DNA of 64,000 nucleotides, from NCBI GenBank assembly GCA_039707465.1, contig CM077651.1, forward strand, positions 17,554,519 through 17,618,518. Direction: 5' to 3'. Below, in pieces: positions 1 through 10,052 of the stretch (its first letter is position 1; each line of letters begins with the position of its first letter). Both the position numbers and the translations under genes were made by a program. Below the pieces are notes generated by a model, which had not been told where the DNA came from, did no database searches, and worked only from the letters and a program-made list of their open reading frames with translations. The DNA comes from Rhabdophis nuchalis (taxonomy: Eukaryota; Chordata; Lepidosauria; Squamata; Natricidae).

Positions 1-951
1 ATAAATAGCATTCATTATTTCCGGTAACACCCTGAGAACAATCCTGATAACAATTGAACTTTCAGAAATAAATTTGTAATCAGCTCCTATTGTTTCCATG
101 CAGCTGCTGAGGTGATCTCTCCCCTACAAAAATACAGATGCACAGCTACACAATCTTAAATGAGAATGTCCTTTATTTGTTTTGGGATTATAAATCTGGG
201 TGTATCAGGTCTTAGTAATCTTTTGGCTCTCCTTAATGAACTTTGAAAGTAGAAAAGAGCCAGATAGATTTTCTCTTAGTTCACTCAAAACAACAATAAC
301 ATTCTTCACATCCTATGCACTATTCTCTACACACAATCCTTTGTAGTACAGTATGTTAAAGATCAGCACTCTTGAGGAGAAAGGAACTACATACATTGCC
401 ATGGGAACTGAGCTGCAGAATTCAGTCTAAATAATTTTGCTAATTCCTTGGAAAAGAGGCATAGAATCATAAGTGTCGGTGTTAAATAAAAATCACTCAA
501 GGGGTACATTTTCCCATCTTACATCAAACTCAAAAATGTAAAATTAGACCATGCTATAGTAATTATTTCATTTCAGATATTCCATTGTAGATCGTGCTTG
601 GACATCATATCGTTCATCAATAAATCATCTGAACCTGATCACTCCTTTCCTGCAAGATTCTGGCTGTAGTACCCATAAATAATTCTTATAGTTCATGGAA
701 TATGTCACCATCTTTTTGGTTTCAAGTTATCAAAAGAGTTTCAGTGATAGTTTTCATCAAAGAAGAACATGTGGCACCCCCTCAACCAATGAAATCCTCT
801 GAAGTTTTTTTTTTTTTTAAGAATCCGAAGAAATTATGCATAAAATATCTAAAGTCCATGGAAACAGGGCAGTTATCATCGACATGTTATACATGGTGAA
901 TGCCATGAGTGCAGTCTCTAACACCATCATCGCAAGTGGAAATATTCTAAA
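1..951. other. Unique-looking AT-rich sequence
   Basis: No coding, RNA or repeat signature is recognised. A short poly(T) run lies near 787-799. Open frames here are short and show no protein motif. Confidence 0.5.
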
Positions 952-1182
952 TTAATTTATTTTATTTATTTATTTTATTACATTTATATCCCGCCCTTCT
1001 CCGCAAAGGATCCAGGGCGGCGCACAGGAGATTTAAAAAACATACAAAAATAGAACATAAATAATTTAAAATATATATTAGATCCCAAACCTGTGCTAAA
1101 ACCAATTATTAATTAAAACCCAATTTAAAACTTTTCTAAAGTCTCCATGGGAGGTTAGGCTAGGCCGGCTTGATGAGTCACC
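952..1182 (-). mobile_element. L2 LINE 3' end fragment
   Basis: Read on the minus strand this is the end of an L2 element. It shows a 'GCCGGCCTAGCC' block (end of the ORF2 C-terminus), an AT-rich 3'UTR, then a 'GCGCCGCCCTGGATCC...GGGCGGGATATAAATG' terminal motif and a simple (ATAAA)-type tail. The same order is seen in the longer L2 copies at 2550-3150 and 50535-51150. Only the last 200 or so bases are kept, the usual 5' truncation of LINE copies. Confidence 0.75.
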
Positions 1183-1597
1183 AATCTGACTTCCACATTT
1201 TAATCAGCATCAGATCTACCTCATCTTGTTATACATAAAGGTCTTTCTTCTTTCTCTTTTTTAACCTATCTTCATGAAAGATTTTCACTCTGAACCATAT
1301 TAATTTTCCACCAGATTATCTATTAATTTATTTTCACCTTCCATTCCACCAAATGCTCAAGATTACTTATAGCAATGAACAGTGCAAACGTTTAAAAGGA
1401 AAGGGGAAAGAGTACAGTTAGAGCCAAGGCAAAATATAAATCAGAATAATTAAAAATCAAAATTCCATCAACAAAAATAAAAATGAGTTCTTGTCATTTG
1501 TCTGTAAACTGCAAAAGAAAGAATCACCATTTTGGGCAGTATATTGCATAATTTTGAGGGCAAACCAGAAATAAAGCTCTCTTCTGGCTATTAGATA
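1183..1597. other. Unique-looking sequence
   Basis: No gene or repeat is recognised between the L2 tail and the TA-flanked element. Confidence 0.4.
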
Positions 1598-2304
1598 CCG
1601 TATTTTTCAGAGTATAGGACGCACCAGAGTATAAGATGCAGCAAGGTTTTGAAGAGAAAAAAAATTAAAAAAAAGTTTTTGCACTCCGCAAACCTCACAA
1701 AAACAGGCCCAGGTTTTTTTTTTCCAAAAAAAGGGCATGAATAGTTCTTAGGAGGCTTGTAGAGTGCTCCTGGGGGGGACAGACAAAAATGAGTAAAAAT
1801 AGCAATTTTTCACAAAAACGGACCCGTTTTCCCCCCCAATAAAGGGCATGAATAATCCTTAGGAGGCTTGTAGCGTGCTCCTGGGGGGGGGGGGGCAAAA
1901 TGTGTAAAAATAGCCATTTTTCACAAAAACAGGCTGAGTTTCCCCCCACCCCCAAAAGGGCATGAATAGTTCTTAGGAGGCTTGTAGAGTGCTCTGGGGG
2001 GACTGGGACAAAAATGAGTAAAAATAGCCATTTTTCACAAAAACGGCCCCCTTTTTTTTAAAGAGCATGGATAGCCTTTAGGAACCTGCTGCTGAGGGGT
2101 GGGGCCACAAAACAGACATTTTTCACTCCTTTCCGCCCTCCCCAACCCCCAAGAGCTCTCTGAAAGCCTTCTAAAAGCTATGCACGGCCATTTTGGTGAA
2201 GGGGTGGAGTTTCGGGAAGCAAAAAAATGCTGTATTCTATGTATAAGATTTTCAGCATCTTTTTTGAGCGAAAAGGGTGCGTCTTATACTCTGAAAAAAT
2301 ACAG
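1598..2304. mobile_element. Mariner/Tc1-like non-autonomous element with internal tandem repeats
   Basis: The ends are inverted: the left terminus reads CCGTATTTTTCAGAGTATA and the right terminus is its near complement, ending ATACAG. The left flank is TA. Two relatives (15931-16351 and the end at 28709) are bounded by TA, so I assign it to the TA-target (Tc1/mariner-like) elements. No transposase frame is present. Internally a unit of about 113 bp, with 'CACAAAAAC', 'GGGCATGAATAGT' and 'CTTAGGAGGCTTGTAGAGTGC' blocks, repeats three to four times (starts near 1697, 1811, 1922 and 2036). The relative at 15931 has a single unit. Confidence 0.7.
1690..2090. repeat. Internal minisatellite of about 113-bp units
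   Basis: Successive units each carry a Ca(n)ac start, a poly(C/T) block, an AGGGCATGAATA block, an AGGAGGCTTGTAG block, a poly(G) run and a GTAAAAATAGCCATTTTT end. The poly(G) runs differ in length between units (7 to 14). The unit is single in the sister element at 15931-16351, so the expansion happened inside this copy or its lineage. Confidence 0.75.
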
Positions 2305-2359
2305 CAGATAATAAGTTTCAGGAAGTGGGGTTTCTTTTGATCTAAGTAAAAAGCTAGAT

Positions 2360-2545
2360 CTGTGATGGTGACCCTATGGCACGTGTGCCACAGGTGGCAC
2401 ACAGAGACCACTCTGCAGGCATGCATTACCCCAGCTCAGCTCCACCACACATGGGAGCTCCACTCCTGCCAGCCAGCTGATTTTTGGGTCTTTGCCACAC
2501 ATGCGCAGGGGCAGGCTGCATGTGGGAGATGTATGCACATACATC
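2360..2545. mobile_element. hAT-like element, 5' part
   Basis: It begins TGTGATGGTGACCCTATGGCACG and continues with a GTGCCACAGGTGGCACAC block. This is the terminus seen in inverse form at 34837 (CCATCAGTG) and related to the element at 55471. The other terminus is missing; an L2 copy follows directly. Confidence 0.5.
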
Positions 2546-2549
2546 AACA

Positions 2550-3150
2550 AAGCTACAGTTAGTGCAGAATGCAGCTGCGCGGGTGATTACAGGAGCCTCT
2601 AGATGCTCCCATATAACACCGATCCTGCGCGAGCTGCACTGGCTTCCTGTGGTCTTTCGGGTGCGCTTCAAGATTTTGACGACCATCTTCAAAGCGCTCC
2701 ATGGCTCGGACCTAGTTACATGCGAGACCGTCTCCTACCCCATACATTCCTTAGACCGATACGCTCCCATAGAGAGGGCCTTCTCCGGGTGCCGTCAGCT
2801 GGACAATGCTGGCTGGCGACACCCAGGGGAAGGGCCTTCTCTGTGGCGGGCCCTGCCCTGTGGAACGACCTACCCCCTGAACTCCGTACCATCACCGACC
2901 TCCGCCTCTTCCACCAGTGTCTAAAAACACACCTGTTTCATCAAGCCGGCCTAACATAGCCTCCACTGTGACTAGTATTAGATAGTTTTAAAATGGGGAT
3001 TTTAATTGGTTTTAGCGCAGGTTTTTGTTATTTAATAGGTTTTAAATTTGTGTATTTTGTATTACTTTTGTATGTTTTTTAAATTCCTGTGCGCCACCCT
3101 AGGTCCTTCTGGAGAAGGGCGGGATACAAATTGAATAAAATCTAAATCTA
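2550..3150 (+). mobile_element. L2 LINE, 3' part with ORF2 C-terminus
   Basis: The translation carries the L2 ORF2 C-terminal hallmarks: 'LVQNAAARVITG', 'LRELHWLPVVFRVRFKIL', 'FKALHG', then 'PIRSHREGLLRVPSAGQC', 'RAFSVAGPALWNDLPPELR' and 'LKTHLFHQAGL'. The first half and second half lie in different frames; a one-base deletion near 2708, in the LHGS/GPSY junction, explains this. The 3'UTR ends with the CTGTGCGCCACCCTAGGTCC and GGCGGGATACAAATTGAATAAA motifs. The copy is 5' truncated and cannot make protein. It is one of several L2 copies in the window of similar structure. Confidence 0.85.
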
Positions 3151-3195
3151 AATCAACAAGCTCAGCATCTTAGCCACTGAGGCATCACGTCCCTT
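3151..3195 (-). mobile_element. tRNA-derived SINE head fragment
   Basis: Minus strand reads a box-A-like CTCAGTGGCTAAGATGCTGAGCTTG, matching the heads of the SINE copies at 4303 and 42379. Only the first 45 or so bases remain next to the L2 tail. Confidence 0.5.
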
Positions 3196-3976
3196 TACAG
3201 GGATCTTAAGATGTCTGTATTTGCAACATAGATACAATATTTATAAAAATTCATGGAAGTCAGACCCAATAAATTCTATGGATAATCATAACAGAATGCT
3301 AGCTACTATAGAGGAATAGAGAATACAAGTACTTAGAGAACATCTGGTGGGCCAGATGTAAACATTAGACCCCTGCTTTCATTCACCAAGACAATTGTTT
3401 ATGATCCTGAAAATTTGTGACTGAGGATCTCCAGATGATGCAAATAAAACTGGAATGAGTTACTGTTACATCACCACTACTAGAGATAGAATTGCATTCA
3501 TTGCTCATGGTTTCCCAGAGAGAGTTCCTTATTTGTAAATATGGCTTTAAATATTTATATTATATTCATGACAGTTGCTGCAATCATTGAGAATGAGCAT
3601 TGGACCTCCGTTGTATATATGTTCAGTAGCTCTGAGGAATTTACAATCAGTACACCATTAGATATGAATATAAATAATAAAATAAAATTAATAAATTGTA
3701 AGAGGGATTCAATAGAACAAGAGAAGCAACAAAGATTTTAATTGTGAGTGATTTCTCCTGATAGGAATACAGAAGTTAGCACGTAATAAAACAAATCCAT
3801 TGCTGAAACATCTGCTTGTTGTAAATGTAAATTAACAGGAACCAATGCAAATGAGTTTAAACAAACAAAGAACATCTCAGAAACCAAGCAAGAATATTAA
3901 CAGTTTCAAAGAACCAACCTAAAGTTTAGCTATCAGCATGTTTTAGTAGGTGGCAGCATCTAGTTAATCAGAAAAA
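3196..3976. other. Unique-looking AT-rich sequence
   Basis: No gene or repeat is recognised. A 66-codon open frame at 3541-3741 has no recognisable motif. Confidence 0.4.
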
Positions 3977-4062
3977 ATTAAGCAAGCTAGGACCTGATTA
4001 GCACCTCGATGGGAGACCAGGAAAGGATCGACAGTATCAAAATGATGGGTATAAGAAGGCAA
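3977..4062 (+). mobile_element. Possible 5S-rRNA-derived SINE fragment
   Basis: The segment 'AAGCTAGGACCTGATTAG' followed by 'CACCTCGATGGGAGACCAGG' resembles the internal promoter (box A to box C) region of 5S rRNA, in which GGTTAGTACTTGGATGGGAGACC is typical. A GGTATAAGAAGGC string follows, as in 5S-headed squamate SINEs. It is too diverged and short to be a functional 5S gene. Confidence 0.45.
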
Positions 4063-4302
4063 CTGGGGTTACAAGACTTTTGATGCATGTGATACACTAG
4101 AAAAAGTTTGAACATCTACTTGTGTTTCCCATTGATGTTGTTGACCATCCTTGCAGAAGCTCTTGTAAGAAAATAGCAAAAGTTGCCCAAATAAACTACA
4201 GTTATACAGGCACCGAATATGTAGGCCATTTCTGAAAAACCTTGCCACATAGACAATTTGACCAGACTGCCTAAACTTTTGAATGCAACTATATACTAGA
4301 AT
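4063..4302. other. Unassigned sequence
   Basis: It may hold the body of the preceding SINE fragment, but no boundary can be seen. Confidence 0.3.
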
Positions 4303-4660
4303 AGGGGACATGGTGGCTCAGTGGCTAAGACGCTGAGCTTGTCGATCAGAAAGGTTGGCAGTTTGGTGGCTCGAATCCCTAGCACCGTGTAACAGAGTGA
4401 GCTCCCATTACTTGTCCAGCTTCTGCCAAGCTAGCAGTTCGAAAGCATGTGAAAAATGCAAGTAGAAAAATCGGGACCACCTTGGTGGGAAAGTAACAGC
4501 ATTCCATGTGCCTTCGGTGTTTAGTCATGCCGGCCCCATGACCATGGAGATGTCTTTGGACAGCGCTGGCTCTTCGGCTTTGAAATGCAGATGAGCACTG
4601 TCCCCTAGAATTGGGAATGACTAGCACATACGTGTGAGGGGAACCTTTATCTTTACCTTA
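4303..4660 (+). mobile_element. tRNA-derived SINE, full length (family A)
   Basis: The head has tRNA-like RNA polymerase III boxes: GTGGCTCAGTGGCTAAGACG (box A) and GGCTCGAATCCCTAG (box B). The body has the family landmarks 'GAGTGAGCTCCCATTACTTG', 'AAGTAGAAAAATCGGGACC', 'TTTAGTCATGCCGGCC' and 'GGGAATGACTAGCACATA'. It ends in the (TTTACC)-type tail ACCTTTATCTTTACC. This is the reference copy for family A in this window; other copies are near 14267, 19842, 20914, 40794, 42379 and 51193. Confidence 0.85.
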
Positions 4661-5520
4661 TACAGGCACCACAACTATACATGCGCATTTTTAATATATG
4701 CATGCACACATTTAATTTCTATGTTTTTCTTGTTTCCAGTAGAATATCTCATGCTCCTCTGAGGCAGCCCATTCTAGTCCATTTCAGCATGGTGATTGCC
4801 TGATGCATCTTGACATTTCTGCTTGAACAGCATCAAGTTTTATTCACGATTCTGACACCCCACATACCAGTTTATATGAATCTTTGCACCACAAAACTTT
4901 TCTTTCGCCTCAGGGTGCATCATCATCAATCTTTTTGGCTTTAATCCAGTCACATCATAAGTATTAGAACTACTTTTATTTGCTCTCTTCTCAGTAACTG
5001 GTTGGACAGCATCCTACTTGGGAAGTTCATTTTACAGGTAACATTGTGAAAGCTTACTTGATCCAGACTAGTATGGATTGTGATTTTCTTCTCAGTTGAT
5101 TGGATTTAATCTCTCATTTCTCATCTATGACTTCCTATCGTAAGTGCTCTTTCTGGGAGTGAATATTTCCAATGGTGTAGGTGAAAGCATTCCCTCCTAC
5201 AATATAATAATCAATTAAAGATCAAACTGTTGAACTGTAGTTTCTATTTGTGTGTGCAAATATGTATTCCCTAGGATTTACACTGAGTTCTAGGCATTTA
5301 AACCACAGTAATTAATCCATTATAGCCTTCAGATGTGGAAACTTTTTCCCTTCCATCATTGCAATTCTTATTTAAAATGCTACATAAGATGAACAAATTG
5401 TAACTCTCTATACAAAAGTGTATGTGAAAGAGGGGATAGGACAAAAGTGAAATGTTAAAAAATGGCAACAAATTTAGAGATTTGTAAATTAAAAAAATAG
5501 ATACCTGGAGAGATACGGTA
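4661..5520. other. Unique-looking sequence
   Basis: No gene or repeat is recognised. Confidence 0.4.
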
Positions 5521-5727
<207 letters not shown>

Positions 5728-6239
5728 TAGCTCTTCCTGCAAATAACCAAAATCAACTCAAGACTTTCTTTGAAGTCAAGCCACACACCTTAAAAAACCT
5801 TTTAGAGAAAAAAATGAAATCCATATAAGGGATATTATCCAAACATCTCTTCAAAGACTGTCATCCTTGCAGAGTAAATCTGGTGGGTATCAAAAAGAGA
5901 TGAACCAATTCTACTGTACTGTCAATTGTAATGCTACATTGACTGTATTTGTGTAAAGGGGGGGGGAGGAAAAGGGAAGGGAAGATAAGAGATGAGACAC
6001 AGCTGCTAACCACTGAGGAGATGACAACATACACCAGTGACCAGCTGATGGAATGGAAGAGCTATGCCAGGCCTGCACCTAATTAAATGTAGGGTGGTTA
6101 ATGGGATAGAATGAAACCTTAGAGACTATCCCATTTGACAGGTTTACAACAGTTCAAATCATAAACAAATAGCATTGAATAGAAGCTGCAGAACACAGGA
6201 GCAGAGTAAATTTGCAAAAGTCTGGGACCAAGAGGAGGA
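5728..6239. other. Unique-looking sequence
   Basis: No gene or repeat is recognised. Confidence 0.4.
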
Positions 6240-6464
6240 TAGCAATAGGAATTAGACTTATATACCACTTCATAGTGCTTTATATTCCTCTCTAAGTGGT
6301 TTACAGAGACAACATATTTCCCCCAACAATCTGGATCCTCATTTTACCAACCTCAGAAGAATGGAAGGCTAAGTAAATCTTGAACCAGTGAGAATCAAAC
6401 TGACGGCAGTTGGCAGAATTAGCCTGCAATACTGCATTCCAACCACTGTGCCACCATGGCTCCT
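6240..6464 (-). mobile_element. tRNA-derived SINE (family B)
   Basis: Minus strand starts GGAGCCATGGTGGCACAGTGGTTGG (box-A region), has a GTTTGATTCTCACTGG box-B region, then 'GGTAAAATGAGGATCCAGATTG' and ends with 'TATATAAGTCTAATTCCTATTGCT'. Family B has a (TATTGC)n tail. Better preserved copies are at 17673 and 29611. Confidence 0.8.
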
Positions 6465-7418
6465 AGGATGATCTAAGAAGTGATGTGTGGTCCATTCTGG
6501 CATTAGGCACTATGGGTCACCTCAAGTCTTTGTTTCTATAACTATCTGCATGTCTGTCTATATATTTCAATGCATTTTCTCTGTATGCATACAGTATGTG
6601 TGACATGTGTGCATGCATAGAAACAAACATTTGTGCATTTTAGATGGTGGCAATGATGATGATGGTACTGATTAAGTTGAAAAGTTGTAAGTTAAAGACG
6701 TGTGAAGCCGATGGCAAGCCAAGCTTTGATCTAAATACCAATGCACATCAAAGCTGTTTGCAGAAGAAATGAAAAAGATCCTCTAGCATTTTTTTTAAAA
6801 AAAGGACTGCATTGCTTTAAAAGTACCAACAATTTTCTGGTGGTGCAGATGATACAAACAGCAGATCATTTCTAAAGGCATTTTTTAAAGAGTGCTGAAG
6901 AGTCCAGCTCCGATGATAAAGCTTTGTGCAACCGACTGTCACTCTCCCCTTAAAAGAGGTGTGACAGCAGCTGCTTCCATTCTCTGCCCTTTGAACTGCT
7001 GGGAAGATGCTGCCACTGCTTGTCATTTTATCTTTGTGTTTTAGAGTCTACCTGTCATGCTCAATTAGCCCTGGGTGGTACTAGAGTCAATATGCTTTGG
7101 ACACAAATGTGCAATGCTTCCTTTAGCCATCACGTAATCTCACAAACTAAGAGAAGAAATGTTGGCATTTGAGTACCAAGCAAATCATTTGGAAGGTGGG
7201 TTTTTTTAGGTGGAGGAGGAGAGGGGGGCTGTCCCTCTGAGAGGTGATAGAGGCATAGTTATAGCAGGTTGGCAAATGTCATCCTGAAGGTTATGGACAG
7301 CAGTTAGCCCCACTTCTTTTATTTGTCCTGACGAGGGTTCAGTTTGGGAAGTAACCCTTTCCTATACAAATATCAGTGAGCTGAGACAGAGCAGTCACTG
7401 CAGTTTCACTGGGCATAT
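6465..7418. other. Unique-looking sequence
   Basis: No gene or repeat is recognised. A poly(G)-rich tract lies near 7203-7230. Confidence 0.4.
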
Positions 7419-7420
7419 AA

Positions 7421-7435
7421 AGAGGTTGAAGAATG
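7421..7435. repeat. Target-site duplication, left copy (L1)
   Basis: AGAGGTTGAAGAATG here is repeated exactly at 9431-9445, directly after the poly(A) of the L1 insertion. Counting two shared adenines upstream the match is 17 bp. Confidence 0.95.
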
Positions 7436-7436
7436 G

Positions 7437-7444
7437 ACTTCCGG
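7437..7444 (+). promoter_or_regulatory. ETS-type site at L1 5' end
   Basis: ACTTCCGG, the reverse complement of the ETS core CCGGAAGT, lies at the first bases of the element. The position suits an internal promoter directing initiation at the 5' end; function is inferred only. Confidence 0.4.
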
Positions 7445-8298
7445 TTCCGGCTCCAGCGGCGACGGGCGAGCCTAGCGCTCGCTCGCCGCTTTGTTGCCTT
7501 TTCTGCCCCCCCACGGGGGCGAGACACTCCGGTTACCGGAGGTCTCCCGTAGGGTCGGCTCGGAGGGGACGTTCTTCCTCACGGCGGTGGGGAGAGCGTT
7601 CCCCTCCGCGACCTAGGTGAGGAGGAACATGCTGCGGGGGGTTCTCCCTTCGCCAACGGCTGTCGGCGCCATTCACTTCAATGCAGAGGGCTGAGCGGAG
7701 AGATCGGAAGGTTTGCCGAGGCTTCAGCTGCGAGGGAGAGTGAGTTTAAAAAGACTTTTTTTCCTTACTGCCAGCCAGGCTGAACGGACTGGGAGGGGGG
7801 TGTTTGTTTTCAAAAAAAACCCCTCGGACTTAAGCGGCACTCTAAAATGGCTTCTCTGGAAGAGAAAGCGGAAATCTTAAATCCGGACTGTCTCTAACAA
7901 GGGAAAGTGGTATGCGGCTACTTGCAACATTGTTTCTAGGTCTGGCTGGATAAAATTTTTTTTATTTTTCTACTCTCTCCTCTGGGCTCTGAGATGGGCG
8001 GTGGAAGGTGGCTTTTCTTTGTCCCTGCCTGACTATTTCAACTATGGAAAATTCCCAGCGTCTCTTTACAATTGGGACTCTCTCTGGATATTAATGAAGA
8101 ATTTTTATCTTGCTGGATTTGTGATTTCCTTTCTGGAGTACCTTCGCTATTATAACTATTGAGTTGGAAAATTGTCTCTCTCTTGGTTCCTGAATTTTAC
8201 AACGTTTCAACCTTGATCAGAACTTTTGGCTCCCGGTTAGTCTCACCAACCCCACCCTGAAAACGCCGTTTTGGTGGCACTGACTTTAACAGTTAAGC

Positions 8299-9147
8299 AT
8301 GGCTCAAGAAACAGCACTGACAAGTTTAGAACAACGGATGGCTTCTCTTGAAACTGTTATACAAACTTTGGTAAAAGAAACTCAGGCCCAGAGGGCAGAA
8401 AACATCAATTTCAAGAAGGAGCTATTGGACACACGGAAGCAAGTGCTGGAAAACACACAGAAGACTGAAGAATTGGAAGGGGGGTTGGTGGGGGTTAAGG
8501 GAGAGATTAAAAATGTTACTAAAGAGGTTGGGGAAACAAATGGGCATGTGTCTAGGATTGATATGGAAAGAATGACATATTTTTTGAGATTTCAGAACGT
8601 TCTTGAGGAATCTGGTGAATGCCTCCCTGATCTTATGAGCACAATTTTAGCAGACTATTTACAAAAACCTAAAGATGAGATCAGGGGGGACATTGACCTA
8701 GCCTACAGAATTAACTCAGCATATGCCAGGATAAATGAAGTGCCTAGAGAGATACATGTGAAATTTGTTAGAAGGTCAACCAGAGAGGAAATCCTGAAAG
8801 CGCAGAGAGGTAGTCCATTAATCTACCAACAAAAAGAGGTTGCTATCTTGAAGCAGATCCCTAGAAAGATTCGAGAAGCAAGGAGGAAATTTTCCTTCTT
8901 GTCAAAAATTTTATTTGATCATGGGATTTGGTTCAAGTGGGTGACACCCGAAGGGATGCTGGTGTTCTGGGAAGGAGGAAGAGTGAGGATTAAAACAGTT
9001 GCTGAGGCGGAAGCCTTTCTTAAAAAACATTCCTCTGCCCTGGGGGAAGATCCAGGGGGGACGGAGGGGGCCGCGGCCCCGCCCGCTGGGGGCCAGGGAG
9101 GAGAAAAAGAAGATACAATAGCCAAGAGACTTAGATCGAAAAAATAA
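8299..9147 (+). CDS. L1 ORF1 protein (RNA-binding chaperone), intact, 282 aa
   Basis: L1 ORF1p is a trimeric single-strand RNA-binding and chaperone protein that coats L1 RNA in cytoplasmic ribonucleoprotein particles and is needed for retrotransposition. The frame starts at an ATG in good context (AGCATGG) and runs 282 codons to TAA. Residues 8-95 form a heptad-rich coiled coil (LEQRMASLE onward). About residues 96-160 match the RRM domain of the Transposase_22 family, with 'YFLRFQNVLEE' and 'IDLAYRIN'. About residues 163-245 match the C-terminal domain, with 'EIHVKFVRRSTREEILKAQR' and 'IYQQKEVAILKQIP'. The last 35 or so residues are Gly/Ala/Glu-rich and end in basic KRLRSKK. The length is slightly below that of many vertebrate ORF1 proteins. 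It stands alone in its element, with no ORF2 downstream, so any mobility would need ORF2p supplied in trans. Family assignment is firm; expression is unknown. Confidence 0.93.
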   Translation: MAQETALTSLEQRMASLETVIQTLVKETQAQRAENINFKKELLDTRKQVLENTQKTEELEGGLVGVKGEIKNVTKEVGETNGHVSRIDMERMTYFLRFQNVLEESGECLPDLMSTILADYLQKPKDEIRGDIDLAYRINSAYARINEVPREIHVKFVRRSTREEILKAQRGSPLIYQQKEVAILKQIPRKIREARRKFSFLSKILFDHGIWFKWVTPEGMLVFWEGGRVRIKTVAEAEAFLKKHSSALGEDPGGTEGAAAPPAGGQGGEKEDTIAKRLRSKK

Positions 9148-9399
9148 CTTTGCCTTGATTTTTCTGAACAATTTTGCATAATATTTGTATCTGGATTTTT
9201 TGTAAATGTCTGACAGCATGGAATTGAGAATTTAGGTATATGTACTTGCTTTTACCTTGTAGTGTTATGAAAAATGCTTTTTTTTTGTTATTTTTTTATT
9301 GTGTATTTTGAGGTCTCGGAAGGGCCGACGACTCTGACGTGAATGCTCTCAAAATTTCTTTGTATCCCTTACCCTACCCTATAGAAAAAATGTAAAACC

Positions 9400-9405
9400 A
9401 ATAAA
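9400..9405 (+). promoter_or_regulatory. Polyadenylation signal of the L1 insertion
   Basis: AATAAA lies about 15 bases before the terminal A-rich run, as expected for L1 transcripts. Confidence 0.8.
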
Positions 9406-9430
9406 ACTTTTTCAATATAAAAAAAAAAAA

Positions 9431-9445
9431 AGAGGTTGAAGAATG
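9431..9445. repeat. Target-site duplication, right copy (L1)
   Basis: Exact copy of 7421-7435, immediately after the poly(A). Confidence 0.95.
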
Positions 9446-9740
9446 CATATGTCCATAGGAGGCATTTGTTTTCAGGGCAAAACTAATTTAGCTCAGTATA
9501 GATCATCTTTATTCATCAACAGTGAGGATGGTAATGAGAAAAGAAACTTCTGAATGGTCTGGCAGGTTCTGCAAAACAAAGAAATGTATATGGACAAAGA
9601 TATGCAAAAAGATATGTGCACAGTGTTTCATTTAGCAACCATTTTGCTTAGCAATGGAATTACCGGTCCCTACAGTGGTTGCTGTACAGTCATGTCCAAT
9701 TCTAGGGCATGGAACTCATTTCTGTTTCTTGGCTGAGGAG
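9446..9740. other. Unassigned sequence with old repeat traces
   Basis: The 'CATTTTGCTTAGCAATGG' string near 9638 recurs in diverged form at 16440 and 52645, so part of this stretch belongs to an unnamed old repeat. No gene is seen. Confidence 0.35.
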
Positions 9741-10052
9741 CAGAGGTGGTATTCAGTGGTGGGTTCTGGCTGGTATGTTCTGGTACGGGCGTATCAGTGG
9801 CAGCTGGGAGCAGCGGCCACCGTCCTGGAATGGTGTTTTAGAGAGGCCACCTGCCCGCAAGCATTCCTTACCTGTATTTAAGCCAACTGGGCCATTTTGC
9901 ACTCCAGGGGAAGGAATGGATATTTTGCAGCATCCTTTCTCCAGGAATGGGGATTTTGCAGTATCCTTCCCCTGCCACGCCCACCAAGCCACACCACGGC
10001 CATCAAACCACGTCCACAGAATGAGTAGTAAAATGTTTGAATCCCACCACTG
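9741..10052. mobile_element. hAT-like non-autonomous element (family 1)
   Basis: The termini are CAGAGGTGGTATTCAG on the left and GAATCCCACCACTG on the right. Flanks are CTGAGGAG (9733-9740) and GTGAGGAG (10053-10060), a 7/8 match and the right length for a hAT target-site duplication. The inside lacks any transposase frame and holds GCAAAATCC/GGAATGGGGATTTTGC blocks shared with the other family members. Its right 27 bp are part of the large palindrome that follows. Confidence 0.8.

Larger units (their letters stand above)
7436..9430 (+). mobile_element. ORF1-only L1 retrotransposon (HAL1-like), complete insertion
   Basis: A 1,995-bp insertion lies between exact 15-bp target-site duplications. 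It has a GC-rich 5'UTR of 863 bp starting GGACTTCCGGTTCCGG, one intact ORF1 (8299-9147), a 283-bp 3'UTR, AATAAA at 9400-9405 and a 12-base terminal A run. No ORF2, neither endonuclease nor reverse transcriptase, lies between the ORF1 stop and the poly(A). A duplication of this length, a poly(A) tail and an A-rich integration site are the marks of L1 target-primed reverse transcription. Mammalian HAL1 elements have the same arrangement. Because the duplications bracket the whole unit, ORF2 was absent from the RNA that inserted and was not lost afterwards. Perfect duplications and an open ORF1 suggest a fairly recent insertion. Confidence 0.92.

Noticed and set aside
2550..3195. Target-site duplication around the L2 (ATCAACAAAGCT and ATCAACAAGCT)
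   Set aside because: The right copy is part of the SINE head consensus, and the left flank is not SINE, so the match may be chance.
3977..4062. Functional 5S rRNA gene
   Set aside because: Too short and too diverged; only part of the internal promoter region is recognisable.
4303..4400. Possible tRNA gene (box A and box B present)
   Set aside because: The head cannot fold into a normal cloverleaf and is fused to a SINE body repeated elsewhere in the window.
7426..7620. GC-rich open frame as a host first exon or CpG-island promoter
   Set aside because: It lies inside the target-duplication-bounded L1 insertion and is its 5'UTR.
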